Source of the DNA: Nocardia anaemiae NBRC 100462
GTDB taxonomy: Bacteria > Actinomycetota > Actinomycetes > Mycobacteriales > Mycobacteriaceae
Reading direction: 5' to 3'
NCBI RefSeq assembly: GCF_001612725.1
Contig: NZ_BDAZ01000015.1
Location: forward strand, 1-64,000
Length of the DNA stretch: 64,000 nt
The notes under the pieces are model-generated. The model was not told the DNA's origin. It did not search any database and was given only the letters and a program-made list of their open reading frames with translations. Below are positions 16,421 through 24,785 of the stretch, piece by piece (position 1 is the stretch's first letter; the number at the start of each line of letters is the position of its first letter). Position numbers and translations under genes: made by a program.

Positions 16421-17662
16421 ATGACGACAATCGATACGGGCGCCTGTCTGGCCGGTTTCACGGTCGGCGTCACGGCCGCCAGGCGGGCCGATGAGTTCGC
16501 CACGCTGCTCACCCGACGGGGCGCCGGTATCGTCGCCGCTCCCGCCATCCGGATCATTCCGCTGGCCGACGACAACGAATTGGAGCGGGTGACCCGCGAA
16601 CTCGTCGCCGCTCCGCCACAGATCGTGGTGGCCACCACCGGCATCGGATTCCGCGGCTGGATGGAAGCGGCCGAAGGCTGGGGCATCGCCGAGGATCTGC
16701 GGCTGACGCTGTCGTCCACCAGGATGCTGGCGCGTGGGCCGAAGGCCAAGGGCGCCATCCGTGCCGCCGAACTGCGCGAGGAATGGTCGCCCGCGTCGGA
16801 ATCCTCCGCCGAGGTGCTCGACCACCTGCTCGCCGAGGGCGTGGAAGGTGTGCGGATCGCGGTCCAATTGCACGGCGCCACAACCGAATGGGAGCCGGTC
16901 CCCGACTTCTGCGAGGTATTGCGTTGTGCCGGTGCGGATGTCGTTCCGGTGCCGGTGTATCGCTGGGTGCCGCCGGATGATCAGGGTCCGATGGACAATC
17001 TGATCGAGGCCATCATCACCTCCAGCCTGGACTGTGTGACCTTCACCAGCGCGCCTGCGGTGGCGTCTATGTTGATGCGCGCCAAGGAAACCGGGCTGCT
17101 GGAGGGCGTGCTGCACGCGCTGCGCGGACGGGTGCTGCCCGCCTGCGTCGGACCGATCACCGCGGCTCCGCTCGAGGAACTGGGTGTGGCGACCTCGATG
17201 CCCGGACGGGCGCGCCTCGGTGCGCTGGCCCGGCACGTCGCCGAGGAATTGCCGCGGCGCGCCAATCGAATTCAGGCCGCCGGACACACCATCAGTGTGC
17301 GCGGGGCGTGCGTGGTGGTCGACGGTTCGGTGCGTCAGCTCGCGCCTGCGCCGATGGCCCTGATGCGCTCGCTGGCGCGGCAGCCGGGGCGGGTGGTGTC
17401 CCGGGAGGATCTGCTCGCGGCGCTGCCCGGCGGCGGTGACGACACCCATGCCGTGGAGACCGCGATCGCGCGGCTGCGCGCCGGTCTCGGCACCCCGAAA
17501 GCCATTCAGACCGTGGTCAAGCGGGGCTATCGACTGGCGCTGGACGCCGCGGACTGCGCCGATGACTTTCCGCGCACCGTCGCACCCGGTCGCGCGCCGG
17601 TAGCCGGAATAGGTACCCCGGCCCGCGCGCCGAGGTACGCACAGCCTGCGGGGAGCTGGTGA
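16421..17662 (+). CDS. Uroporphyrinogen-III synthase-like protein with winged helix (NnaR/HemD-like)
   Basis: The 413-residue protein has a HemD-like half (about residues 5-265: FTVGVTAARRADEFATLLTRRG, VVATTGIGFRGW) and an OmpR-type winged helix (about 285-370: QPGRVVSREDLLAALP, HAVETAIARLRAGLG, VVKRGYRL). This architecture is known in actinobacteria next to nirBD; in Streptomyces and Mycobacterium smegmatis the protein NnaR of this type acts with GlnR as an activator of nitrate and nitrite genes. It may therefore be a regulator rather than, or as well as, a haem/sirohaem enzyme. It begins 2 bases after nirD and overlaps the next gene by 4 bases. Confidence 0.88.
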   Translation: MTTIDTGACLAGFTVGVTAARRADEFATLLTRRGAGIVAAPAIRIIPLADDNELERVTRELVAAPPQIVVATTGIGFRGWMEAAEGWGIAEDLRLTLSSTRMLARGPKAKGAIRAAELREEWSPASESSAEVLDHLLAEGVEGVRIAVQLHGATTEWEPVPDFCEVLRCAGADVVPVPVYRWVPPDDQGPMDNLIEAIITSSLDCVTFTSAPAVASMLMRAKETGLLEGVLHALRGRVLPACVGPITAAPLEELGVATSMPGRARLGALARHVAEELPRRANRIQAAGHTISVRGACVVVDGSVRQLAPAPMALMRSLARQPGRVVSREDLLAALPGGGDDTHAVETAIARLRAGLGTPKAIQTVVKRGYRLALDAADCADDFPRTVAPGRAPVAGIGTPARAPRYAQPAGSW

Positions 17663-18546
17663 CGGCTCCGGCCCTGGTCCTGGTCGCACACGGCACCAGG
17701 AGCACCAGGGGTGTGCAGATGATCGCCGCGCTCGCGGAGGCGGTGGCCGATGAGTTCGGCAGGACGGCAGCCGGTGGGATGGGAGAGCACGGGGGGATGG
17801 CAGCGAGCGGGGCGGGTGAGCTCGGCGTCGCGATTTCGGGGCGCGACGCCGATACCTCCGCTTCGGTGCGTGAACATCGCGCCGTCGTCCGTGGGATCTC
17901 CGAGCAGCCCTGGGTGCGTACGGCTTTCGTGGATGTGCTCGGCCCATCGCCGTCCGAGGTGTTGCGCGATCTGACCGATGCCGAGGGCGAATCGGTTCCC
18001 GCCGTGGTTGTTCCGGCGTTCCTCGCCTCCGGATACCACGTGTATCAGGATGTGCCGCGCGAGGTGGCCGAGAGCGGCCATCCGGAGGTCGCGGTGACAT
18101 CCGCGATGGGACCGGATCCGGCATTGGCCCGCATCATGGCCATGCGGCTGCGGACCGCAGGCTGGCGGCCGGGTGACGCGGTGGTCTTCGCGGCGGCCGG
18201 ATCATCGGATGCCCGTGCGCGCCAAGATGTTCGGCGCGCCGCGGGCATGCTGGCCGAACATCTCGGTGTGCCGGTTCGCATCGGCTACGTCGCCACCGGA
18301 GCCCCGCGCGTGCCGGAAGTCGTTGCCGAACTTCGTGAGTCGGGTGCGGAGCGCGTCTTCATCGCCTCGTATCTGCTTGCTCACGGTCTGTTCCAGCAGC
18401 GCCTGCACGAGGCGGGAGCTGATGGTGTTGCCGAACCGATCGGCGTGCACCCGGCTGTCGTCCGTCTGATCACCGACCGCTACCGTGCTGCGGCCCGAGA
18501 ACTGACGCGGGCCAGGACATCCCCCGTCGAAGTCAGCGGTTCGTAG
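17659..18546 (+). CDS. Sirohydrochlorin chelatase (CbiX/SirB family)
   Basis: This enzyme inserts iron (or cobalt) into sirohydrochlorin; iron gives the sirohaem needed by NirB. The N-terminal VLVAHGTRSTRG has the metal-binding histidine, and PAFLASGYHVYQDVP supplies the second. A repeat of the fold follows (ERVFIASYLLAHGLFQQRL). An insertion at about residues 35-75 (GGMGEHGGMAASGAGELG and following) lengthens the first lobe compared with usual CbiX proteins. The GTG start overlaps the preceding TGA by 4 bases (GTGA), so the two are translationally coupled. It ends the operon. Confidence 0.9.
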   Translation: MTAPALVLVAHGTRSTRGVQMIAALAEAVADEFGRTAAGGMGEHGGMAASGAGELGVAISGRDADTSASVREHRAVVRGISEQPWVRTAFVDVLGPSPSEVLRDLTDAEGESVPAVVVPAFLASGYHVYQDVPREVAESGHPEVAVTSAMGPDPALARIMAMRLRTAGWRPGDAVVFAAAGSSDARARQDVRRAAGMLAEHLGVPVRIGYVATGAPRVPEVVAELRESGAERVFIASYLLAHGLFQQRLHEAGADGVAEPIGVHPAVVRLITDRYRAAARELTRARTSPVEVSGS

Positions 18547-18654
18547 CAGACCCGCGAAGCCGTGCTGCGGGATCAACCCGTCGGGTCGCGTTCGTCACCG
18601 AACCCGCGCTCATAGGCCGCTGGCTCAGCAGGCGGTCGCCTCCCGCACAACCAG

Positions 18655-18694
18655 TCACTACCTCGCACAACCTATACCTTGTGCGAGGTAGTGA
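18655..18694. terminator. 16-bp perfect inverted repeat between convergent genes
   Basis: TCACTACCTCGCACAA and its exact complement TTGTGCGAGGTAGTGA flank an 8-base loop. It sits between the chelatase and a convergent regulator, so a bidirectional terminator is the simplest reading. There is no T-run; an operator function is possible. Confidence 0.7.
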
Positions 18695-18805
18695 TCCGCC
18701 ATGCGACGTGCTCTAGCCCATGCGGGAGAGTGGTGACGGTTTCGCCCGAAAGCGCCACCTGGGCATTGCACGAGAAGGTCACCGCCGGGTCGTCGGCGAC
18801 ACCCC

Positions 18806-19765
18806 TCATGCGGATCGGCGTGGCGTGCGGGTGAAGGAGGCGCGGTAGGCGCTCGGGGGGAGGCCTACGTGGCGGATCATGTGCTGGCGCAGGGATTCCG
18901 CGGAGCCGATGCCGCTGTGGCGGGCCACCTGGTCCATGGGCAGGGTGGTGGATTCGAGGAGTTCGCGGGCGCGCTGAATGCGTTGGTGCAGTAGCCATTT
19001 CTGCGGGCTCAGGCCGGTTTCCTCGTGGAAGCGGCGGGTGAGGGTGCGCACGCTGGTGCGGGCGTGGGTGGCCAGATCGTCCAGGGATAGGGGAGTGTCG
19101 AGGCGTTCCAGGGCCCAGGTGCGGGTGGCCGAGAGTGTGCGTCCGTTTTCGGGCGGCAGTGGTGAGTCGACGAATTGGGCTTGGCCGCCGGGGCGCACCG
19201 GGGTTACGACCGCGGCGCGGGCCGCGGCATTGGCGACCGTCGCACCGTAGTCGGTGCGAATCAGGTGCAGGCACAGGTCGATTCCGGCGGCCGCGCCCGC
19301 GGCGGTGGTCACCGGTCCGTCCTCGATGAACAGTGCGTCGGAACGCACGGTCACGTCCGGGAACATCGCGGCGAGTTCGTCGGCCAGACCCCAGTGCGTG
19401 GTGGCGGTGCGGCCGGACAACAACCCGGCCTGGGCCAATACGAATGCGCCGCTGCAGATCGAGGTGACGCGCTTGCCTTGGTCGACGGCCCGGCGCAGTG
19501 CCGCGATGGTGGCCGCATCGGCGGTGCCACGACTACCGGTGCTCGGCACGATGACGGTATCCGCCTCGTCGAGTGCATCCAGTCCACGCGGCACCACCAC
19601 ATCGAAACCGCCCAGCGCACCCGGAACAATGCCGGGTTCGGCGGTGCACACCACCATCCGGTAACACGGCTCACCGTCCACCGTCACCGTGCCGAGCATG
19701 GTTGCGGGCATGGCGAGTTCGAAGGGCTTCACCGGTGCGACGGCGACAACGGCCACGGTCTTCAT
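18806..19765 (-). CDS. GlxA/FtrA-type AraC-family regulator with DJ-1/PfpI domain
   Basis: The 319-residue protein has a DJ-1/PfpI-like N-terminal domain (residues 1-190). It carries the nucleophile-elbow segment VTSICSGAFVLAQAGLLSGRTATTHWGLA, which includes the conserved cysteine and the TTHW block of GlxA regulators. The C-terminal AraC DNA-binding domain (about 215-310) has two helix-turn-helix motifs (LATHARTSVRTLTRRFHEETG and VARHSGIGSAESLRQHM). Such proteins sense small metabolites and activate nearby catabolic genes. It is divergent from the reductase-like gene at 19895, which is its probable target. Confidence 0.9.
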   Translation of the reverse strand: MKTVAVVAVAPVKPFELAMPATMLGTVTVDGEPCYRMVVCTAEPGIVPGALGGFDVVVPRGLDALDEADTVIVPSTGSRGTADAATIAALRRAVDQGKRVTSICSGAFVLAQAGLLSGRTATTHWGLADELAAMFPDVTVRSDALFIEDGPVTTAAGAAAGIDLCLHLIRTDYGATVANAAARAAVVTPVRPGGQAQFVDSPLPPENGRTLSATRTWALERLDTPLSLDDLATHARTSVRTLTRRFHEETGLSPQKWLLHQRIQRARELLESTTLPMDQVARHSGIGSAESLRQHMIRHVGLPPSAYRASFTRTPRRSA

Positions 19766-19894
19766 GGCTGGATCCTTGGGATAGATGGCTGACCGGCCAC
19801 TAGTCTAGCGCGGTCACGCCGGGCAAGGTTGATGGCGCGCGATCGACGAACTGCTTCGTGAGCGTGAAATACCTTGTCTCAGAAGGGAATTAAC

Positions 19895-20806
19895 ATGCCT
19901 TCGCATGTCATCATCGGTCGGGGCGGCACCGCCTCGGCAACCGCGGTGCGGTTGGTCGAATCCGGCGACCAGGTGCGGATGATCAGCCGCAGCGGAACCG
20001 GCCCGCGACATCCCGATATCGAGTTGATCGCCACCGATGCCGTGGACGCGGCCGCGCTCACCGACCTCGTCAAGGGCGCGGACACCGTATTCAATACCGC
20101 GATGCCCGCCTATCACACCTGGCCGGAGGCGGTACCGCCGCTGTTCGGCGCCATCATGTCGGCCGCGGAGCAGGCCGGTGCGAATTATGTGATGCTCGGC
20201 AATCTGTACGGCTACGGTCCGGTGGACGGTGTGATCACCGACGACACCCCGCTGGCCGCCACCGGCTCCAAAGGGCGGGTACGCGCGCGGATGTGGCTCG
20301 ACGCCAAGGCGGCGCACGATGCGGGCCGGGTGCGGGTCACCGAGGTCAGGGCGGGCCAATTCATCGGCACCGGTGCGGTATCGCTGTTCTCGCTGCTGGT
20401 ACAGCCGAAAGTGCTTGCGGGCCAACTCGCTCTGGTGCCGCAGGACTTGGACCTGCCGCACTCCTACACCGCGATCGGTGACGCGGCCGCCGCACTCGTA
20501 GCGGTCGCGCGTAGCGAAAACGCTTGGGGACGCGCCTGGCTCGCACCCACCATCACCAGCACCCTGCGTGCGGCCGCCGAGCGCTTCGCCGCGGCAGCGG
20601 ATGCCCCGAAGCCGCGCCTCGAGTTGATGACCGACCGCGAGCTGACCCTGCTCGGCCACACCGACCCGTTCTGGCCCGAATTGTTCGAGACCTACCACAT
20701 GTCGCACCGCGAGTTCACCGTCGACGACACCACCACCCGGGAGACCTTCGGACTCACCGCGACCAACCTCGACAAGGTCTTCGCGGAGGCGGTCTCGACA
20801 CCCTGA
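19895..20806 (+). CDS. NAD-dependent epimerase/dehydratase-like (SDR) protein
   Basis: This 303-residue Rossmann-fold protein of the atypical short-chain dehydrogenase kind acts on an unknown substrate. The nucleotide-binding loop reads IIGRGGTASATAVRLVESG, a departure from GxxGxxG. LGNLYGYGP near residue 110 is the usual catalytic-tyrosine region of the extended SDR group, though the YxxxK motif is not conserved. I start it at the ATG at 19895, which has AGAAGGGAA 5 bases upstream. It is divergent from the AraC-type regulator. A hairpin terminator lies 43 bases after the stop. Confidence 0.8.
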   Translation: MPSHVIIGRGGTASATAVRLVESGDQVRMISRSGTGPRHPDIELIATDAVDAAALTDLVKGADTVFNTAMPAYHTWPEAVPPLFGAIMSAAEQAGANYVMLGNLYGYGPVDGVITDDTPLAATGSKGRVRARMWLDAKAAHDAGRVRVTEVRAGQFIGTGAVSLFSLLVQPKVLAGQLALVPQDLDLPHSYTAIGDAAAALVAVARSENAWGRAWLAPTITSTLRAAAERFAAAADAPKPRLELMTDRELTLLGHTDPFWPELFETYHMSHREFTVDDTTTRETFGLTATNLDKVFAEAVSTP

Positions 20807-20848
20807 TCTCACCCGTCCACGCTGTGACACCGCCCAGTGGTCAGCCAG

Positions 20849-20875
20849 TAGCCGGGCACCCGGGGTGCCCGGCTA
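20849..20875. terminator. Hairpin terminator between convergent genes
   Basis: TAGCCGGGCACC and GGTGCCCGGCTA form a perfect 12-bp stem with a 3-base loop. It lies between convergent stops. A related copy occurs at 22559-22590. Confidence 0.8.
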
Positions 20876-20894
20876 TCAGACGGGGCGCTCGGTC

Positions 20895-21347
20895 TCAGGC
20901 GTTGTCGTACGCGTCCTGCAGGACCTTGATATCGAGCTTGGACATGGACTGCAGCGCCGTGGCGGCGGCGGCGGTCTTGGTGGGGTTCGCGCCGTCCATG
21001 AGGGTGAGCAGGGTGGCGGGGACGACCTGCCAGGACAGGCCGTAGCGGTCGGTGAGCCAGCCGCACGGTCCGGGCTCGCCGCCGTCGATCAGGGCATCCC
21101 ACAAGCGATCGACCTCGGTCTGGGAATCCACGATCACCTGGATCGACGCGGCATCGGTGAACGGATGCCCCGGACCGCCGTTAATGAGGCTGTACGGGTG
21201 ACCATCGAGTTCGATCGAGACGATGAACGCCGAACCGTCGGGGTGCCGATTGACCTCGACGATGCGGGAATTGGGGATCAGCGCGGTGTAGCGGGCGGCG
21301 GCTTCCTCGGCGTCGTTGTCGAACCAGAGGAATGTGTTGACCGACAT
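20895..21347 (-). CDS. PhnB-like VOC-family protein
   Basis: This 150-residue protein belongs to the PhnB/3-demethylubiquinone methyltransferase-like group of the vicinal-oxygen-chelate superfamily. The diagnostic start FLWFDNDAEEAAARYTALIPNS and the middle block PCGWLTDRYGLSWQVVP are clear. Function within the group is undefined; these are usually small cytosolic proteins. The start is the ATG at 21347, 6 bases after AAGGAG; the frame opens further upstream (21383) without a ribosome site. The 3' end together with the following hairpin has a degenerate copy near 22.6 kb. Confidence 0.85.
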   Translation of the reverse strand: MSVNTFLWFDNDAEEAAARYTALIPNSRIVEVNRHPDGSAFIVSIELDGHPYSLINGGPGHPFTDAASIQVIVDSQTEVDRLWDALIDGGEPGPCGWLTDRYGLSWQVVPATLLTLMDGANPTKTAAAATALQSMSKLDIKVLQDAYDNA

Positions 21348-21422
21348 GGTTGGCTCCTTGGCTTGGTTATGACCTGCTGTCACCCTTCGGTCGGAGCCGC
21401 CCCGCAGCCTTCGACATATCTC

Positions 21423-21451
21423 CGCGAAATTTCTGAGGAAATATTTTCGCG
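21423..21451 (-). terminator. AT-rich hairpin after the oxidase-like gene
   Basis: CGCGAAA...TTTCGCG with an inner TTTC/GAAA pairing and a 3-base bulge lies directly after the stop of the gene at 21456. It is notably AT-rich for this genome. Confidence 0.5.
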
Positions 21452-21455
21452 CGGG

Positions 21456-21875
21456 TCAGACGCTCGCGACGGCGACGAATCGATCCGGGGTGATCGTGAT
21501 CAGCACCCGCGCGCGCTCTACCTCACCCAGCACCGGCCCACTCCCGTACTTCTCCCAGATGCGCTGGGTCCACACACCATCCGCATCGATGGTCAGTTCG
21601 GCATCCCCGATCACTCGCACCTGCCTGTTCGGCCGCTGCCCGCCGTCGCGCGAACCCACAACCTCCCGATCGATCACCAACCCGACCCGCGGATTCGCCA
21701 GGATCCGCCGCAAATGCGGCCGCCCAGCCCAGCTGGTCAGCCGGAAGGCCTGTTGATCCCACAGGAACCACATCGGCGTGACGTGCGGATATCCGGCCGC
21801 GTCGATGGTGGCCAAGTGCGCGACGATATCGCTGGCCAGCAACCCCGCAATCTCGGCTCGACGTAACGCCCGCAT
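21456..21875 (-). CDS. Pyridoxamine 5'-phosphate oxidase-fold protein (flavin or F420 type)
   Basis: This 139-residue split-barrel protein of the PNPOx-like group binds FMN or F420 in relatives. The N-terminal VAHLATIDAAGYPHVTPMWFLWD block and the R-x-NPRVGLVID segment are typical of short actinobacterial members, many of which are F420-dependent reductases or haem-binding proteins. The substrate is unknown. A perfect LexA/SOS box lies 16 bases before the ATG, so DNA damage may induce it. The cupin gene upstream on the same strand is 83 bases away. Confidence 0.8.
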   Translation of the reverse strand: MRALRRAEIAGLLASDIVAHLATIDAAGYPHVTPMWFLWDQQAFRLTSWAGRPHLRRILANPRVGLVIDREVVGSRDGGQRPNRQVRVIGDAELTIDADGVWTQRIWEKYGSGPVLGEVERARVLITITPDRFVAVASV

Positions 21876-21890
21876 CCGGAACCCCTCGAT

Positions 21891-21906
21891 TCGAACTTAT
21901 GTTCGA
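21891..21906. promoter_or_regulatory. Perfect LexA (SOS) box
   Basis: TCGAAC-TTAT-GTTCGA is a perfect palindrome matching the actinobacterial SOS consensus TCGAAC-n4-GTTCGA. It ends 16 bases before the start of the PNPOx-like gene on the minus strand and should overlap its promoter. Confidence 0.78.
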
Positions 21907-21958
21907 GTCTACCTCGCGGTTCGGGATGCGAGCCATCAGACAGCGGTCGCAGCGCTGC

Positions 21959-22405
21959 CTACGCGCAGTCGGGGGCGTCGGCGTCTTCGAAGAGCGGCTT
22001 GCCGGTGGGCGGGGCGTAGACCACGTCGAGGACGAGCGGGTCGGGACCGAGATTGCGGCCGATGTGCACGTTCCATGCGCCCTCGGGTTCGTAGATGAAA
22101 TCGCCGGTGTGGAAGACCGGAGCCACACAGTCGGGGCCGGGATGGGTGAGGGTGCCGGAGCGGACGAAGCCGAAGACCGGTCCGTCGTGATAGTGCCAAC
22201 CGGTGGAACCGCCTGGGGCGATGGTGATTTCGCGGACGACGAGATCGGTGCCCGCGACGAACGGCAGGAGTCCGGCCGGGATCTGGGTCTGGGCGAGGGT
22301 GACCGCGGTGATATCGGTACCGGGCGTCGCGTGTGCGCTCGCGGCACCGAATACGGAGCCGCCCAGGGCGACCGCGACGGCCGCGGCACGCGTAATTGGC
22401 GTCAT
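21959..22405 (-). CDS. Secreted cupin-domain protein
   Basis: This 148-residue protein begins with a Sec-type signal peptide (basic MTPITR, hydrophobic core, cleavage likely after AHA near residue 26). The mature part is one cupin barrel: GGSTGWHYHDGPVFGFVRSG holds the first histidine motif and FHTGDFIYEPEGAWNVH the second. It probably binds a metal outside the cytoplasmic membrane. No substrate can be inferred. Two cysteines (CVAP and the C-terminal DCA) could form a disulphide. Confidence 0.8.
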   Translation of the reverse strand: MTPITRAAAVAVALGGSVFGAASAHATPGTDITAVTLAQTQIPAGLLPFVAGTDLVVREITIAPGGSTGWHYHDGPVFGFVRSGTLTHPGPDCVAPVFHTGDFIYEPEGAWNVHIGRNLGPDPLVLDVVYAPPTGKPLFEDADAPDCA

Positions 22406-22723
22406 CGCCGCAGCCTAGCCCCGAAGCCGTCGTCGGAGAAGGGCGAGATCGCCACTGCCGCTGGTGCATTCGTTCGTTTTGTGCGAATTGGGCGGCTATC
22501 GTCGCGCAGGCCAGTGCTCGACCGGCGCTGCGCCGACACATCCGGGCACTCCTCGTCGTAGCCAGGCACCGTGGGTTGGGTGCCCGGCTAACGCCCGGGG
22601 CGCTCGGGACGCGGTTGTCGTACTCCGGACCAGAGTTCACGAATTGTTCGTGACTGGGAAGCGGTGTCGAGTTGCGTGACGCGCCGCAGCCGTAGAGCAT
22701 CGGTCTTTGTGCCGTCGAATCCG
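22406..22723. other. Divergent intergenic region with a duplicated hairpin and a short palindrome
   Basis: There is no convincing gene in these 318 bases. The stretch holds a hairpin related to the terminator at 20849 (22559-22590) and a small palindrome, TCACGAA-ttg-TTCGTGA (22637-22653), which could be an operator for the phosphoesterase gene. Confidence 0.45.
22559..22625 (-). repeat. Degenerate copy of the VOC-gene 3' end and terminator
   Basis: TAGCCAGGCACC...GGTGCCCGGCTA matches the hairpin at 20849-20875 apart from the loop and one arm base. The blocks that follow (CGGGGCGCTCGG, then GTTGTCGTAC) also occur after the first hairpin, where the latter encodes the end of the VOC protein (YDNA). 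This looks like the left-over end of a duplicated gene. Confidence 0.55.
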
Positions 22724-24409
22724 ATGAACCCCGCTGGCGATCTGCCGGATACCGGAATTCCCGCCGCCGAGGCCGCCCATATGACCATGGCCGAGCAGCA
22801 CGAGTGGCATCGGAATTATCTACGGCGACACGCGGTTTCCCGGCGCAATGTGTTGCGCGGTGCCGCGGCGGCCGCCGCTGTCGCCGCCGTGGGAACGTCA
22901 CCGTTCGGCAGGCGCGCCTACGCCGAGGACGCACAGCTCGCGGTCGGCGGTCGACGTGTCGGATACGGGCCGGATGCCACCAGTCAGCTCCGGTTCGCCG
23001 GTCAGCTCTCCCGGCCACCGGCCGGTACCAGGGTCTTCCTGGACCACGGCCCGACGCCCGCGCTCGGCGGCACCGTCGAGGCCGAGGTGCGCAACCTGCT
23101 GACTCAGGTCCCGTCCGCGGACGGCGGCGTCCTCGCGGCCGAACAGTTCTACGTGCACGCCCCGGTCGACGGCCTACCCGGGCGCGTACCGCATTTCTAT
23201 CGCTGGCGCACCTCCGACGGATTCACCGGCGATATCCGCGCCGCCGCACCCGCGATGGCGAGTGCGCGCAGTGCGATCCTGCCGTTCCGCTTCACCATGA
23301 TGGGCGATCAGGGCACCGACGAGACTCCTGCGCTGCCGCAGGGCACCGTGCCCGGCGATTACGACGACAAGTACTACAAGCCCGATAACGATCCGAATGC
23401 TGCGCACGCGAGCAATGTGCTGCGCCAAATCGCCGCGGCCAAACCGGATTTCCACATTCTCGCCGGTGATATCGCCTACGCCGACCCATCCGGCGGGGGG
23501 AAACCGAACGAATTCGTCGCCAACGGCGCGAAGCTCCGCTCCGGTTTCGATAAGTACAACCCATACGTCTGGGATGTCTACTTCGGGGCCATCGAACGCA
23601 GTGCCGCCGAGACCCCGTGGATGTTCGCCACCGGCAACCACGATATGGAAGCGACCTACGGCCAGCACGGCTACGGCGGACATCTGGCGCGGCTGGACTT
23701 CCCCGGCAACGGTCCGGCGGGCTGCCCGTCGGCGTATTCGTTCACCTACGGCAATGTCGCGGTCCTCTCGCTCGACGCCAATGACGTCAGCTATGAGATC
23801 AAGGCCAATACCGGGTATTCCGATGGGGCGCAGACCAGTTGGGTGGAGCGCACCCTCGCGGCCTACCGCGCGGACCCCGATATCGATTTCCTGGTCTGCT
23901 TCTTCCACCACTGCGCGTACTCCACCACCGATTCACATGCCAGCGACGGCGGTGTGCGCGATGCGTGGGTCGACTTGTTCGACCGGTATCAGGTGGATCT
24001 GGTGCTGCAGGGCCACAATCACGTCTACGAACGCACGGATCCGATCCGCGGTGGCGCCGCGACCAGGATCGCCGCGGACAATTCGATCGTCTACCCCGAC
24101 ACCGACGGCACGGTCTACTACACCGTCGGCGGTGGCGGCCGCCCGCGCTACGACTTCCAACCCGGTTCGCGGGAAACCTTCCGCGGCAATGAATTGCCGG
24201 ACACCACGGTCCCGAACAGCTACGTGTGGACCGCATCCGGCGGCAAACAGGACGAGGCGGCTCCGTGGTCGCGGGTGCGGTTCCGCAACTACTCGTTCCT
24301 GCGCGTGGATGTCCGCCCCGGCATCTTCGCCAGCGAAATGGATGTGGTCGCGGTGGACGAATACGGTCGGGAATTCGACAAACTCACCTTCCGCCGCCTG
24401 GTCCACTGA
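22724..24409 (+). CDS. Tat-exported metallophosphoesterase (purple-acid-phosphatase-like)
   Basis: The protein has about 561 residues. A twin-arginine signal (SRRNVLRGAAAAAAVAAVG) sits about 45 residues from the start, so the folded enzyme is exported. A fibronectin-like N-terminal domain precedes the phosphoesterase core. Metal ligands are visible in order: MMGDQG, AGDIAYAD, TGNHDME, FFHHCAY and QGHNHVYERT. It should hydrolyse phosphate esters outside the cytoplasm. The start is uncertain: ATG 22724 is used here, GTG 22664 and ATG 22781 or 22787 are alternatives, and none has a good ribosome site. A convergent gene starts 4 bases after the stop. Confidence 0.88.
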   Translation: MNPAGDLPDTGIPAAEAAHMTMAEQHEWHRNYLRRHAVSRRNVLRGAAAAAAVAAVGTSPFGRRAYAEDAQLAVGGRRVGYGPDATSQLRFAGQLSRPPAGTRVFLDHGPTPALGGTVEAEVRNLLTQVPSADGGVLAAEQFYVHAPVDGLPGRVPHFYRWRTSDGFTGDIRAAAPAMASARSAILPFRFTMMGDQGTDETPALPQGTVPGDYDDKYYKPDNDPNAAHASNVLRQIAAAKPDFHILAGDIAYADPSGGGKPNEFVANGAKLRSGFDKYNPYVWDVYFGAIERSAAETPWMFATGNHDMEATYGQHGYGGHLARLDFPGNGPAGCPSAYSFTYGNVAVLSLDANDVSYEIKANTGYSDGAQTSWVERTLAAYRADPDIDFLVCFFHHCAYSTTDSHASDGGVRDAWVDLFDRYQVDLVLQGHNHVYERTDPIRGGAATRIAADNSIVYPDTDGTVYYTVGGGGRPRYDFQPGSRETFRGNELPDTTVPNSYVWTASGGKQDEAAPWSRVRFRNYSFLRVDVRPGIFASEMDVVAVDEYGREFDKLTFRRLVH

Positions 24410-24413
24410 ACCG

Positions 24414-24752
24414 CTATTTCTCCTTGGGCGGAAGCGAGCGAGCGTAGCTGACGCCGCGATCGACCCATTCATCGAGCGCTTCGTCATCGGTGACGGCCGC
24501 GCCGTCGACCCGCAGCCAGTTGTTCATTTCGCGACCGCCCATCACCATCGTGCCGACGTATTCGCGGGCGAGCAGAGTGGTGGTCTCGGCCGGGTCGACG
24601 CGGACCAGCAGACCACCCTTCGAGCTCGCCGCGACCGCCATATTGCCGTTGATCAGGAAGGCGAGACCGCCGAACATCTTTTTCTCGCTCACCTCCGGCG
24701 TCGGGTCGATCAGCTCCCGTATCCGATCGGCGAGGACCTTGTCATATGCCAT
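24414..24752 (-). CDS. TfoX N-terminal-domain protein
   Basis: This 112-residue stand-alone TfoX N-terminal domain has the clear block SEKKMFGGLAFLINGNMAVAASSKGGLLVRVDP near residue 22. Proteobacterial TfoX regulates competence, but short actinobacterial versions lack the C-terminal half and their role is unknown. It is a single gene, convergent with the phosphoesterase and followed 33 bases upstream by the end of the mycolyl-esterase homologue. Confidence 0.85.
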   Translation of the reverse strand: MAYDKVLADRIRELIDPTPEVSEKKMFGGLAFLINGNMAVAASSKGGLLVRVDPAETTTLLAREYVGTMVMGGREMNNWLRVDGAAVTDDEALDEWVDRGVSYARSLPPKEK

Positions 24753-24785
24753 ACCGCATTGTCGACCATGGCACCGACAAGTCGG

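Noticed and set aside
22588..22788. 66-codon minus-strand ORF in the cupin-phosphoesterase gap
   Set aside because: It overlaps the phosphoesterase start and has no family features; the hairpin copy explains its conserved end.
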